A stretch of DNA of 64,000 nt from Diphasiastrum complanatum (Eukaryota; Streptophyta; Lycopodiopsida; Lycopodiales; Lycopodiaceae): contig CM055110.1 of the NCBI GenBank assembly GCA_029204225.1, forward strand, positions 48,983,201-49,047,200. Reading direction: 5' to 3'. The notes beneath the pieces were generated by a model. It saw only the letters and a program-made list of their open reading frames with translations, ran no database searches and had not been told where the DNA came from. The position numbers and the translations under genes were made by a program. Shown here piece by piece: positions 43,700 through 54,118 of the stretch (the first letter of the stretch is position 1; each line of letters opens with the position of its first letter).

Positions 43700-44488
43700 T
43701 GTTGGATTTACCTCCTCTACTCTCCCAAATCCCATGTTAATCTAGTTCCATTCATTGCTGCATGTTTACTTGCATTGTCGCGCAGCTCAACTACTGAAGA
43801 CGAGCAAGAGAAGATGGCCGACATATCGAAGTTGGACGAGCTATCGGGTAGACCCAACCTAGTCGACATATCGGAAAAGTCCGACTTATCGGCCTCCTCA
43901 TGCTCATCCTCTTTACTGTGCAACTAGCTTGACAATGACAGCAACCATCATCTTCTTCTTGACAACGCAACGGCTCCACACCATCTCTTGTACACTCATC
44001 TGCATAAAAGCATATAGATCATTCGTATATACATGGTAGAAGTATGCAATTGATCAATAGTCAAGAACACGGATTATCAAATCCGATGAGACAGACGGAA
44101 CAGATGCTTTCATGCATTCATTCTCTTCTTCAGATGGACCGTCAGTATTAGCTCATAACTTTTATGGATTGTAGTTAGCTTTGTGAGCATGCGGTTTCGC
44201 CCGCTATTGTATTGTGCTCACTTGCATTACTAACGCGTATTTCGTTACAATCAATCTGAATAAAGTGCTGTCAAGTTCTGCGTTCAGGTTTTGTCAATAT
44301 TTGCAATGCTTTCCACTCTCTATCTGATCTTTTGATTGCTTTGTCTGATTGTCTGCTCTTGCTTTTGCTATCACTATGCACTTAGCTCTAAACTTAACTT
44401 CATTATTGTGTTCACCTACTAAGTTACCGATAGGGCACGCACTGAGAGAATTGAACGAATTGATCCTCCCAGCATTCTCCCACCAACA
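43700..44488 (+). mobile_element. Copia 5' LTR
   Basis: 789 bp. It starts TGTTGGATTT and ends CCACCAACA, so the ends are inverted (TGTTGG/CCAACA). It abuts a textbook PBS. It contains TTGCGTTCAGG-like leader sequence and AATAAAGTGC near 44261 as a possible poly(A) signal. Confidence 0.82.
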
Positions 44489-44506
44489 TGGTATCAGAGC
44501 GATAGG
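44489..44506 (+). promoter_or_regulatory. Copia primer-binding site, initiator tRNA-Met type
   Basis: TGGTATCAGAGCGATAGG immediately after the LTR, matching the standard plant Copia PBS. Confidence 0.92.
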
Positions 44507-44726
44507 TTACTATTCTCTGGTTATTTAGAGCTACAAAGAAATCAGAACCTATCTAATTCTTTAAACGGTTTCATTTCAGAGCTATTTCTATAGCCTGATA
44601 AGCTTCCCATAGAACCTGATCCTACTAGTCGATAGGATAACTATTTTCTTGTTCTGTAATTTAACACTAGATTCTCATACTTAAGTCACTGATAGTTACA
44701 ACTATCATTAAGACTGATCTTTCACA

Positions 44727-46690
44727 TGGATTTCCAAAGGAAAGCTAGTCCTATCATGGACAAGTTTGATGGAGCCAATTACCATTTGTGAAAATTTAAG
44801 ATGAGAACTATGCTAATGGCCAAGGAATTGTATGATGTTACAGGTGAAGAGGCAAGACCCGAAGCTGACGACGCAACAATCTCCTGATGGAAGCTAAAGG
44901 ATGGCAAAGCATTTGCGCTAATCATCTTCAACATCTCGGACATGAAAATCTGCCAAGCTTAGACATCCAAGGAAGTCTCGGACATCTTGTGCACATTATA
45001 TGGAGTGCGAGATATAGCTTCCAAGCTACATCTCAGGAAGAAATTTTACTCCCTCAAGATGGCAAATGGTGATTCTCTGCAGAATCACATCAACCAGTTC
45101 AATAATCTACTGAAGCAAATGGTCGTTGTCGGATCTGTCATAGATGATCAAGACATAATAATGACACTGCTATCAAGCTTGCCAAGCTGATACGACAATT
45201 GGGTGATGCTCATCACGACACATCTTGAACTGACTCTTTCAAGAGTTATTACAATGCTGTTGCAGGAAGACTCTCGAAGGAACAAAGCCTCCAGTTTCTC
45301 AACCATTGACTCTCACGTCCTATACGCCAACAAAGGCTCGACTAGACAGAAGAAGAAAGGCCCGAGATCATCAAAGAAATATCAGAGACCGACACATCAT
45401 CACGAGCAATCGACTCAACCAACAAAGAAGAAGTTGTTCTGCAAATAATACGAGCGTTTCAACCACGAGATCCAAGATTGTCGGATACTGCAAACAAAGA
45501 ATAGCAGCAAGGAACAATTGAATTAAGTGGCAAATGCAGGGCAGAAGCTACATAGCCCACTCAAAAATCGGATCATGATGCCTTCATAACAAACCATTAG
45601 GAAGGATCCAATGACAGCTCTTGGTTTCTTGATTCCGGTGCCACACAGCATATGACCAGTCATATCGGGTGTTTCGAGTCCTATACGCCTTACAATACCA
45701 AACAATATATTCACCTTGGTGACAATAGCACTCAAGCTATCAAAGGTGAAGGTACAGTAAGATTGAGCTTTGCCACTGATCAATGTAAACTGCTTTCAAA
45801 TGTCTCTTATGTACCAAATCTGTCTACAAATCTGCTTTCTATTAGCAAAATTATAGATTTAGGACATAAAATAAAATTTGAATCTGATCAGTGTAAGGTA
45901 GTCGATAGGATAGGCAAGATCCCAGCACTCGAAAAGAGACATGGATACTTGTATAGATTAAGTCATTGCTTTTCTGCCTCTAGTCAAGCACTTAGTACTT
46001 TTGTTCAGATAAATAAAAGTTTACTTTGGCATTACAGACGGTCATTTGAATTGTGCTTCTGTACTAAGCAATCCATTGTTCTTGATCTCAACTATCCTGA
46101 CAAGAAAGTCGAATTACCTGTCTGTCAAGACTGCCTAGTCGACAAACAAACTAGGCAACCATTTAGATCAAGCCATTAGCATACTGCTAGAGGATTACTA
46201 GATGTTGTGCATACAGATATATGTGGTCCCAATGCAAAATCCTTCACGAAAGGATGCAAAGTATTTTATAGATTTTATAAATGAATTTTCCAGAAGAACT
46301 ATGGTATATTTTAAGAAGAAATCAAAAGTCTTCAATTGCTTCAGAATCTTCAAAGAGCGTGTAGAGAAAGAGACTGGTAAGACAATCAAAGCCTTGAGGT
46401 CAGATAATGGTGGAGAATACATCTCTATCGAATTCAAGGAGTACTGCCAGAGCCAAGACATTGAATAGTAGTTTATCACTCTTTGCTCACCTCAATCTAA
46501 TGGCTTAGTCAAGAGGAAGAATCATACCCTGGTCAAGTCAGCTAAATGTATGCTAGCACACCCATCTTTACCAAAGAGCTTTTGGGCTGAAGCTGTCTCC
46601 ACTGCAGCTTACATCCAAAATAGATGTTCAACCAAGGCCCTCTCAAGCAAAACACCCCATGAGGTGTGGACAGGCTTAAAGCCTTCATTG
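44727..46690 (+). pseudogene. Copia gag-protease-integrase, truncated
   Basis: Starts MDFQRKASPIMDKFDGANY. The gag core (SKLHLRKKFYSLKMANGD, INQFNNLLKQMVV, IIMTLLSSLPS) follows, then a basic stretch and a damaged zinc knuckle (FCK.YERFNHEIQDC). The protease active site (WFLDSGATQHMT) is at about 45624, followed by LSTNLLSISKIIDLGH. Pre-integrase is LWHYRRSFELC with CQDCLVDKQTRQPF. The integrase core shows VHTDICGP, ALRSDNGGEYIS and SPQSNGLVKRKNHT, then PKSFWAEAVSTAAYIQNR. At least eight stops or frameshifts. It is cut at about 46690, where a minus-strand Copia gag fragment abuts, so RT and RNase H are absent. Confidence 0.9.
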
Positions 46691-46862
46691 AACTTGCCAT
46701 ACCTCACTTGATCTTGTTGTGTTGCTGGTCTCTTCTCCAAACCTACAACAATATCCAAAACATCATTCATCTCAAGAAGTGATTCCATCCTCACTTTCCA
46801 CAATAACCTGTTCCAATGCATAAAGCACTTTTTTGAACAATGATACAACTCAAACACGAAGA
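46691..46862 (-). pseudogene. Copia gag N-terminal scrap
   Basis: Minus-strand KVRMESLLEMNDVLDIVVGLE then RPATQQDQVRYGK. It is the same part of gag as the start of the next feature, with leader-like sequence (CCAATGCATAAAGCAC) before it. It is therefore a second, separate copy of the gag start and not a continuation. Confidence 0.75.
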
Positions 46863-47722
46863 CATCACAAAAACATCATCATTTATATTTTGATCGTCAA
46901 CACCATCCTTATCAAGAGTTAGATTGCTTTGCTTGTCTCCCTGATCTCTCTTCTTATTGTAGCAATCACTAGCAAAGTGACCTTTGATGCCACAATAGAA
47001 GCATTTCAACTTTGACATGTCTTTCTTCTTACCAAAAGAAGAAGACTCACCATGATCTTGTGCTTTAAACCACTTGCTCTTGCTTTTGCCCTTGATGAAC
47101 ATTTCCTCTTCAGCATCTTGAGATGTCGATGTAGATCCACCTCTTGCTTGAAGCCTATATTCCTCATTGATCAAGATCTCTTGAAGATCCATCAAACTTG
47201 AAAAGGTTTTTGAAATAGCAAAACTTTGTACAATGTTAGCATGAGCATCCAACAAACCATTAAGAATAACTTGAACAAGCTCTCCTTCCTTAATGCTCTC
47301 ATCAATGCAAGCTAACTCATCACTTAAGGCCTTAACTCTCAAAATAAAGGTATTAAGGTTCTCTTCCTTCTTTTGAGTTAATTGAAAGATTTGTCTTCTT
47401 AGAGTAAACACTCTAGAAGTAGACTTGGATTTATAAAACTTCTTCAAAGCTTCCCAAACATCTTGAGATGAATTGCACTTATCAATCTCCTTGAGAAGTT
47501 CATTGGTAATATTCATCTTGATCACATGTAGAGCTTTCTTAGCTCTCTTGTCATACGTCACCTAATCTTGTTGAACCAAGGGTGATCTCTCCTCCAACCT
47601 ACAACAATATCCATTAACTCATGCATGTCAAGAAGTGATTCCATCTCCACCTTCCATGTAGAGTAGTTGCTTGATGTAAGCCTATCATTGCTTTCCAACA
47701 TGAATCCACTTGATGTAGCCAT
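46863..47722 (-). pseudogene. Copia gag with CCHC zinc knuckle
   Basis: Starts MATSSGFMLESNDRLTSSNY at 47722, followed by a frameshift near 47565. Then about 230 codons are open: YDKRAKKALHVIKMNI, DVWEALKKFYKSKSTSRVF, LNTFILRVKALSDELACIDE, ELVQVILNGLLDAHANIV. The intact zinc knuckle CFYCGIKGHFASDC is at 46960-47001. It breaks off after NINDDVFVM. No protease or pol follows, so the element is deleted downstream. Related to the gag at 30784-32213 and 53876-54118. Confidence 0.9.
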
Positions 47723-48333
47723 GTTGCAAAGACTTGATCTTTCTGTTTCAACCTATTCCAATGCACAAAGCACTCTTTTGAAATACAACAAATGTTTCAC
47801 AAAGATATGGAACCTCTCAATTCTCTTCTAGCACTTATACCAAGCGAATCAACACATAGAATAATGAAATCATTGATCAACCTATGATCTTTCCTCAGTC
47901 TAATAGAATGGTGAAATCTTGACCAACCTATGATCTTTTCTCAATCTAATGAATCTTGCCACTTTCTAATATTGAAACACACTCAAATGAAGCTCAATAA
48001 CCCCACAATCTAGAGATCCAATCATAGGATTTTGACAAATCAGAAAAATTGAATGTATCAAAATCTACATGCAATTGCCTAAAACTTGATATGCAATCTT
48101 GTAGCCACCAATTAGGCTTTTCCAATGCATAAAAAATTGGCCAAATCCAACAAGTAATGTGTGAAATCAGAATTGGTCAACAATATAAACCTAAATAGAG
48201 TTTTGATCTACAAAAGGTCCAATCTACATATGCAAGAAACTCGAATTTGGTGTAGAATCCAATCTAGCATGCTCTAGCATTGATATCTTCTCCAAATCAT
48301 TGATAGATGTGATTGCCTCCTTCAGAACCTGAA
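47723..48333 (-). mobile_element. Copia 5' leader
   Basis: Untranslated sequence between PBS and gag ATG of the minus-strand element. No frames of note. Confidence 0.7.
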
Positions 48334-48351
48334 ACACAAGCTTCGATACCA
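48334..48351 (-). promoter_or_regulatory. Copia primer-binding site
   Basis: On the minus strand TGGTATCGAAGCTTGTG follows the LTR end. One base differs from the usual TGGTATCAGAGC core. Confidence 0.82.
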
Positions 48352-49008
48352 TGTGAAAAATTTCAGATCAATTAAGATCCAAATCCAAAAAATGATCTTG
48401 GGTTAGAAAGATAACAAATCACCAATCTTGCCAATGTAGAAAAACCAACATCTACACTATGAATGAGATGCAAACTCTAATAGATCTTGATCAAACTTCA
48501 ATCAAAACATAAAAAAAAGAAAAGTTTTTGTCCATACAAAAATAGTAATCTATTGTATTTCACATGTGTGGATCTAAAATTAACATTTAATAAGCATTCT
48601 ACACACAAAATTGCAAGATATCACAAATATAGTGCACCAATGGATAGTAGAACCCAAGAGAACCATGTATAAGCATGAATGAGATAAGAGAGAGAGAGAG
48701 AGAGAGAGCTCTTCCCACAAGTTACCTCCTTTTATAGTAGGTCCAAACCTAAATTCAAACTTTGGCTTCCCTCCATAATGAAAACCTTACTATTTTTGTG
48801 ACTATATTGAATGTCTCTACTACTCAAATTGAATCTCTCCAAAACTCATATTCTATACTCTTCCACACTTTCAAAAAGTGTTTATTCAAATGATTTTAGA
48901 CTAATATAACTTTGAAAAGTCAAACTCTAAGTCTACTATGAAAATTGGCCTCAATTGCCAAATATACAAATATGACCAAAATACTAAAACTATTTGAAAT
49001 CTTTCACA
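48352..49008 (-). mobile_element. Copia 5' LTR (minus strand)
   Basis: 657 bp. On the minus strand it starts TGTGAAAGATTTC and ends AATTTTTCACA, so the ends are inverted (TGTGAAA/TTTCACA). It contains an internal GA tract at 48687-48709. Its start at 49008 cuts into the coiled-coil family copy on the right, suggesting insertion into it. Confidence 0.82.
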
Positions 49009-49850
49009 AAGGTGTGGCGGAAGTGTGTACCGGTGGTGGAATAAGCTGTTTGAATGAAGGGATGATAGGAACTGTAGGAAACTGAAGGGTAATATCGAGA
49101 ATGGATGGAGAGTGTACAAGTGTGAGATTAATATGGCCCAAGAGAGGGTGTCGAGAGAGAATTGTGAATTGAGAGGGTTAACATTGAGAAGTAGAGTGGA
49201 AACGGCGTGCACTTTTGTCTCGAGAAGTGCGCAGGCAAAAGTACACAACAGGGGGCCTGTTGCGATATGCTCACGGTTGTTGGATTTGATGCAGATGGTT
49301 AGTTCGCGAATGAGAAATGTGGCACAAATGAGGGGCCAGGGAATGTCAGAAAGGATTCCACTATCTGACTCAACAGCTTGGACTGGATTCTGTCCTTGTA
49401 AAATGTTGAAACAACTAGAAAATTGTTCAACAGATGCACAACCGTCTGAATGACGAGTTTCATGATAACATCTATCAGGTAACCATTGTTAGTCTAAATT
49501 GGAATTTTAGGTGCAGTTTGGGTGACGATGGGAGATGGGCTGACGGTCACCGGACATAATGCCAAAGGTGACCATCAAGTTTCCGTTAATCCTGACCTTG
49601 TACGTGGTACCTTGGTAAAGGAAGTGGAAGCGTCCCAAGTGGCGTAAGCGTGAAGGGCGAGGCCCATGTTAATCTCAGAATGGAAAAGTGTCAGAAAAAA
49701 GCCCATTGCCTCAAGAACTGGGCCGGCTGTCTGAAGCCATGGTTGAATCAGAGCCTTAGAGGGTAAGGGCCAAATCTGTGTGGTTGAGGGGATTTCACGC
49801 TGGATCACCTGCTTGGTGCCAGAGTCTTCAGAGGATGAGGAGGCCATGTT
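49009..49850 (-). pseudogene. Unrecognised repeated gene family, copy a (N-terminal part)
   Basis: Starts MASSSSEDSGTKQVIQRE at 49847. Next come PLPSKALIQPWLQTAGPVLE, AMGFFLTLFHSEINMGLAL and ATWDASTSF; then, after frameshifts, FLIRELTICIKSNN, ATGPLLCTFACALLETKV and HAVST. Two blocks match copy b: x-MG-x(6)-S-x-INM-x-A-x-x-TW, and L-x-x-x-IKSN-x-TG-x-LL-x-KV. No known domain is recognised. It is truncated at 49008 by a Copia LTR. See copies b and c at 54.1-60.4 kb. A TATATAAG box lies upstream. Confidence 0.6.
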
Positions 49851-50100
49851 AACAGTGATAGTTAAAGGACAAAAAAGTAGGAAAAACGGTGGAAAAGGTA
49901 AAAAAGGTGTGGAAATGACAAAAAACTATGAATGACGAGTGTTGGATGGCAAGAACTGTAGTTCAAAGCGCAGATCTGTATTCTATATGAGCAGATGATA
50001 GCTTGTAGGAAATTTGGTCACAAATAGAGAACTTGAAAATTTCAGTGAAAATTTGAACAGAGATTCGCCAGCAAAGATGACAAATGACTCGAATTCAGCC

Positions 50101-50108
50101 CTTATATA
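50101..50108 (-). promoter_or_regulatory. TATA-like box upstream of copy a
   Basis: CTATATAAGGGCTGAATTC on the minus strand, about 255 bases before the ATG at 49847. Copy b has CTATAGAAGGGCCAATTTC in the equivalent leader position, so the block is conserved. Confidence 0.5.
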
Positions 50109-50194
50109 GCGGAATTTAGAGTGCGTATTAGGTGAAATCCACTTTCCCTTGTTCAATTCCACCCAAATTTTGGCAGGGACCTTTTTCACAAAAT

Positions 50195-50530
50195 TCTAAG
50201 ACCTTAGAGAAGTCTACGAGAGTTCAGAAGGTGATTTGACTGTCCTGCGAAGGTTATGCGAGGGTTCAGAATGTCTGCGAGGGTTCAACTCTCGTAGGAG
50301 GTGATTTCTCACACAACATGTTCCTATGATTGAATTTTAAAGATCAGACCATGTTGGCAGGCTAATTTCACTACTCTGATTCCATTTATACACCTTGTGA
50401 AGGTTGGTAGGATGATCTTGATGCTCTGCGAAGGTTCTGAAGATTCAGCCTCTGGGAACCCTTGCATACACTCAAAAATGAACATTTCTCCATCAAAAAC
50501 TCTCGCAGAGATTTTTATGGATGTATTTGG
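50195..50530 (-). repeat. Region with repeated AACCCTCGCAGA-like motif
   Basis: Minus strand holds AACTCTCGTAGA, AACCTTCGCAGG, AACCCTCGCATA, AACCCTCGCAGA, AACCTTCGCAGA and CTGCGAGAGTT within 340 bases. It is the same motif class as 33160-33930. It lies between the Gypsy integrase and the leader of copy a. Confidence 0.6.
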
Positions 50531-50775
50531 GTCAAATCTAGTGACTGTCCAAGTTTCAAGAGCTATCTCCTAGGGGATCTCCAAAAATCATGAAAAAGGT
50601 GCTCTTTTAGAGTGTTTTTTGACTAGATCTTGAGATTCTCTGATTAACTTTTGCAAATTGGTAATCTGCTTCACCCATGTTAGATCTGACTGTGGGTAGT
50701 TCTCTGGAAGTTCTGAAAGATAATTGGTAATAGATCCATCAGTTTTGGTTGAATTTTGCCCTTAATTTGCCATAG

Positions 50776-52722
50776 TTACTGAGATCGAGGTCTCTGATTT
50801 GCAAAATTGGAGGACTTATTGGCATAATCTGATGACCTGAATTTTAATTTTCCCTTGATCACCTTGGTTTTATATATTAGGACCAGATCTCTGGAGCGAA
50901 GATCCTTCTTTTGTAACCTGCGATCATGCCATGCTTTGCGTCTTTCCTTTTCAACTGCCAGCACATGCATAACTAGTAAGCGTGTTTCACAGAGTTTATG
51001 CAGAGCTTCGCGACGTAGTTGTAGAGATTTGGATTCATTCAGGCATTGCGTTGTGGCAATCCTTAATGAAGGAACTAGAAACTCCACTAGCTAAATTACA
51101 ACATCTTGACCATATACCAATTGGAAAGGTGTTTGATCAGTGCTTCCCTTATATGCTGTCTTGAATGCCCACAGAGCAGCATGCAACTTATGTTCCCAAT
51201 CTGATATGCTAGCTTCAACTGTTTTTGTGAGCACGCTACACAAGATCTTATTGGATGATTTTGCTTGCCCATTACCACGAGGATAATAAGGCGTACTGGT
51301 TCTATGGATCACAAAGAATTCCTCCAACAGAACCTTGATGGTCTCATTGATGAAATGACTTCCGCGATCGATGACTAGCTCCACCGGGCATCCAAAGTGC
51401 ACAATGATATTTTCATAAAGGAACTTGGCAGTAGTCCTAGCATCAGCAACTCTTACTACATTGGCTTCGACCCACTTGGTGAGTTAATCCGTGGCTATGA
51501 TTATGTATCGAGCTTGGGAACTCCTTGCTGCAGGGTGAATTGGACCAATGTAATCCAATCCCCACTTTTCGAATGGTGCTTGGGCTAAGACCGGGTGTAG
51601 GTCATAATTCAATCTCGTCGTGCCTTTGAAAACATCACACTTTCTCAGGTATTCCTCTGTATCCTTATGAATCGTTGGCCACCAACATCCCGATTGCAGA
51701 ATCTTGCAAACTGTAATGTTGGATGCAAAATGGCCTCCACCCATGTCTTCATGTGAAAGCGAAATGATTTGGGTGGTCTCATGTGGACGAATACACCGCC
51801 GAAGAATCCCATCTAGTCCTCTTTGATACAATTGGTCGGCAATCAGCTGATAAGGTCTAGTCTTCAAGATCAATTTTTGCTAATCCGCCTTTGGTAGTGA
51901 TTTGTTTGGTTGGCCCCGCATTAGATATTCAACAATGTCGGCAGCCCATTCTGGTACTGTGTCCACATAAAATAAGGCAGCATCAGCCAACTCATCGTCG
52001 AGTTGGATTGCAACCTCGTTTCCCTTGATTCGCGACACATGATCTACCATGTAGTGTTGTTTTTCCTTGCGAACTACTATCCGAAAATCAAACTCCAACA
52101 ACAGAAGTAGCCATCTGGTGACTCTCCCGATGTTTCAAGTTTTGTTAATGAGATAGAGCAAGGGTTGATGGTCCGTATAAAAAGTGAAATGTGTGGCCAT
52201 TAGGTAGTGTCGAAATTTCTTAATCGCATAGATCATTGTCAGTTCTTCCTGTTCTGTGGTTGAATAATTCATTTCTGTATCACTGAGTTGTCAGTTTGCA
52301 AATCGGATCAAAAAATCCTTTTTGTGTTCACATGGCTGGGTTAAGACTGCTCCAACTGCATACTTCGATGCATCCGTATGCACGTGAAACTCAATGGACC
52401 AATTGGGTGGGCATAAGATTGGTTCTAAAGCCAATGCATCCTTATGCTTCTAGAAAGCCTTTAGGGCTTTCTCATTCCAATGTGGATCCGTCGTGAGTTT
52501 GTAAATTGGTCGGGCTAACTCTGCAAAATCAAGAATGAAAATCCTATAATAGTTAGCATGACCCATGAAGATGTAGACTTCGCGGATCATCTCCGGTGGT
52601 GGTAGATCAACAATGATCTTGATCTTTGATAGATCTGGGCGATCCCATGTCTTGACACTATATGGCCGAGAATCAAGCCATGTGTCACCCTGAATTGACA
52701 TTTTTCTGGATTCAAGGAGATC
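50776..52722 (-). pseudogene. Gypsy family 1 pol, uninverted copy (RT end, RNase H, integrase)
   Basis: Right to left: RT end (IKIIVDLPPPEMI, MGHANYYRIFILDFAELARP, IYKLTTDPHWNEKALKAF); RNase H in fragments (52101-52400; FDFRIVVRKEKQHYMVDHVSR); integrase zinc finger (HEDMGGGHFASN, CDVF in place of CDVC); core (WGLDYIGPIHPAARSS, GCPVELVIDRGSHF, HRTSTPYYPRGNGQAKSSNK); tail (LHKLCETRLLVMHVLAVEKE, KAWHDRRLQKKDL). Stops and frameshifts separate the blocks. It is truncated at 52722 where a plus-strand LTR begins. It serves as the reference order for the inverted copy at 26.5-28.6 kb. Confidence 0.9.
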
Positions 52723-53390
52723 TGTTGGGGATATTCTTAACAAAGTGTAAATAAATAAAATCATCCAATAAAATGTGTTTTGGACTCACATGAATCTTGT
52801 GATTTCCAATGTACTTTTTGTGGACCCTGGGATCAAGTTGGGTTCAAGATGGATGGATAGGATCAATGTGAATATTAGCCAATAGGATTGAGGGGCAAGG
52901 GCCTTCCCCATTTTATAAAAAGGCACCATTTGGATGCTTAATAGAGAGGAGGAGACTCTACTATTTTGAGAGCTCAAGCATCCTCATTTGCTGATCAATC
53001 TTGCTTATGCTATTGTTGTGTTGCTTGTTATTTCCATTTCTTCCATGCTTCTTGTTTGTGATTAGTTAAGGTTTCTCCATAAGCAATGACATTGAGCATT
53101 TGAGCTAACCTCCATCTCATCTCTCTCTCTTCCTCTCTTTTCTTCTCTCTTCCTCTCTTCTCTTCAATCTTCCTCTTCTTGTCTATCCTTTTCCTTCACC
53201 CAAAAGCATGATGAATGTTAGTGTAGAGGAGTAGAGTTAAAGGAGGGTAGTGTTAGTGGTGAATAGAGTTAAGGGAGAAAGTAGGAAACTAACTAAAAAT
53301 AACATCTATGCATAGTTAGGTACCTATTTAGTGATCTAACCCTTGTTGATAGGCGGGAGGGCTATACTACGCAAGATCTTCGACCCTACA
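52723..53390 (+). mobile_element. LTR of a Gypsy-type element (copy 2)
   Basis: Starts TGTTGGGGATATTC and ends GACCCTACA. Homologous to 32260-32846 over the shared part. It includes TTTTATAAAAAGGCACC and a CT-rich block near 53120. One base separates it from a PBS. No partner LTR. Confidence 0.78.
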
Positions 53391-53391
53391 G

Positions 53392-53409
53392 TGGCACCGT
53401 TTTCGGGAA
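53392..53409 (+). promoter_or_regulatory. Primer-binding site, tRNA-Asp type, diverged
   Basis: TGGCACCGTTTTCGGGAA at the same position as in copy 1. Several mismatches to the tRNA-Asp complement. Confidence 0.65.
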
Positions 53410-53875
53410 TAGATTTCCACTAATTAGTTTAGCTGCATATTGGCTACTTTCTGCTTTTTTAGAGTAGTTTTAGGTAGAGTTTTGGGTATTAAGAGTTAGT
53501 TTTCTGTATTTTTTTGTGTTTGGACTGTTCACAGCTAGCGGAGGAGGTGTGAGAGGGTAGAGGAGGCCCTGAATAGCCTCTAAGGGCTTGAAACCCAAAC
53601 CAACTAGCCAAAAAACCCAAAAAAAACACACCAATCTGCATTTTTGGAGGGAAAAAGAGCCTAAAATCTCAACAGATTTTTATATCTCCAGAACCAGTGT
53701 GAATTAACTCGTGCATGACTGGCAGCAGCTCCAGGGTACTGTCCCAGACCTGCATAGAAGCTTGCGAGAGTTAGTTCCAAGCAGATTGTAAAAATCAGAG
53801 AAAAATCATAAAAAATTCAAAAAACCCTTGAGAAAATTCAAAAAAATTCAAATCTTCATAACTCTCGCAGAGCCC
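53410..53875 (+). mobile_element. Leader of the tRNA-Asp-primed element (copy 2), truncated
   Basis: Matches 32866-33320: AGCTAGCGGAGGAGGTGTG, AGGAGGCCCTGAA, GCGAGAGTTAGTTCCAAGC and ACTCTCGCAGA. It ends abruptly at about 53875, where Copia gag sequence starts on the other strand. Confidence 0.75.
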
Positions 53876-54118
53876 TTTGGCATTAGTACAAGCACCAATT
53901 TCTCTTAAGATGTCATTTGGGACATTCATCTTAATATAATGCAGAGCCATTCTAGCTCTCTTTTTGTACTTTGGAATTTCTTGAGAAATTTGTGGTTCTT
54001 CTTCAATGCCAAGTACAATATCCATCACATCTTGTAGTATTAAGACAGATTCCATTCTAACCTTCCAAATTGAGTAATTGGAGGTTGACAATCTTTCACT
54101 TGCTTCTAATAGATAAGG
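53876..54118 (-). pseudogene. Copia gag N-terminal fragment
   Basis: Minus-strand YLLEASERLSTSNYSIWKVR, MDIVLGIEEEP, KKRARMALHYIKMNVPNDIL, GACTNAKG. This is the gag start of the same Copia group as 30.8 kb and 47.7 kb. It is cut on both sides. Confidence 0.85.
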
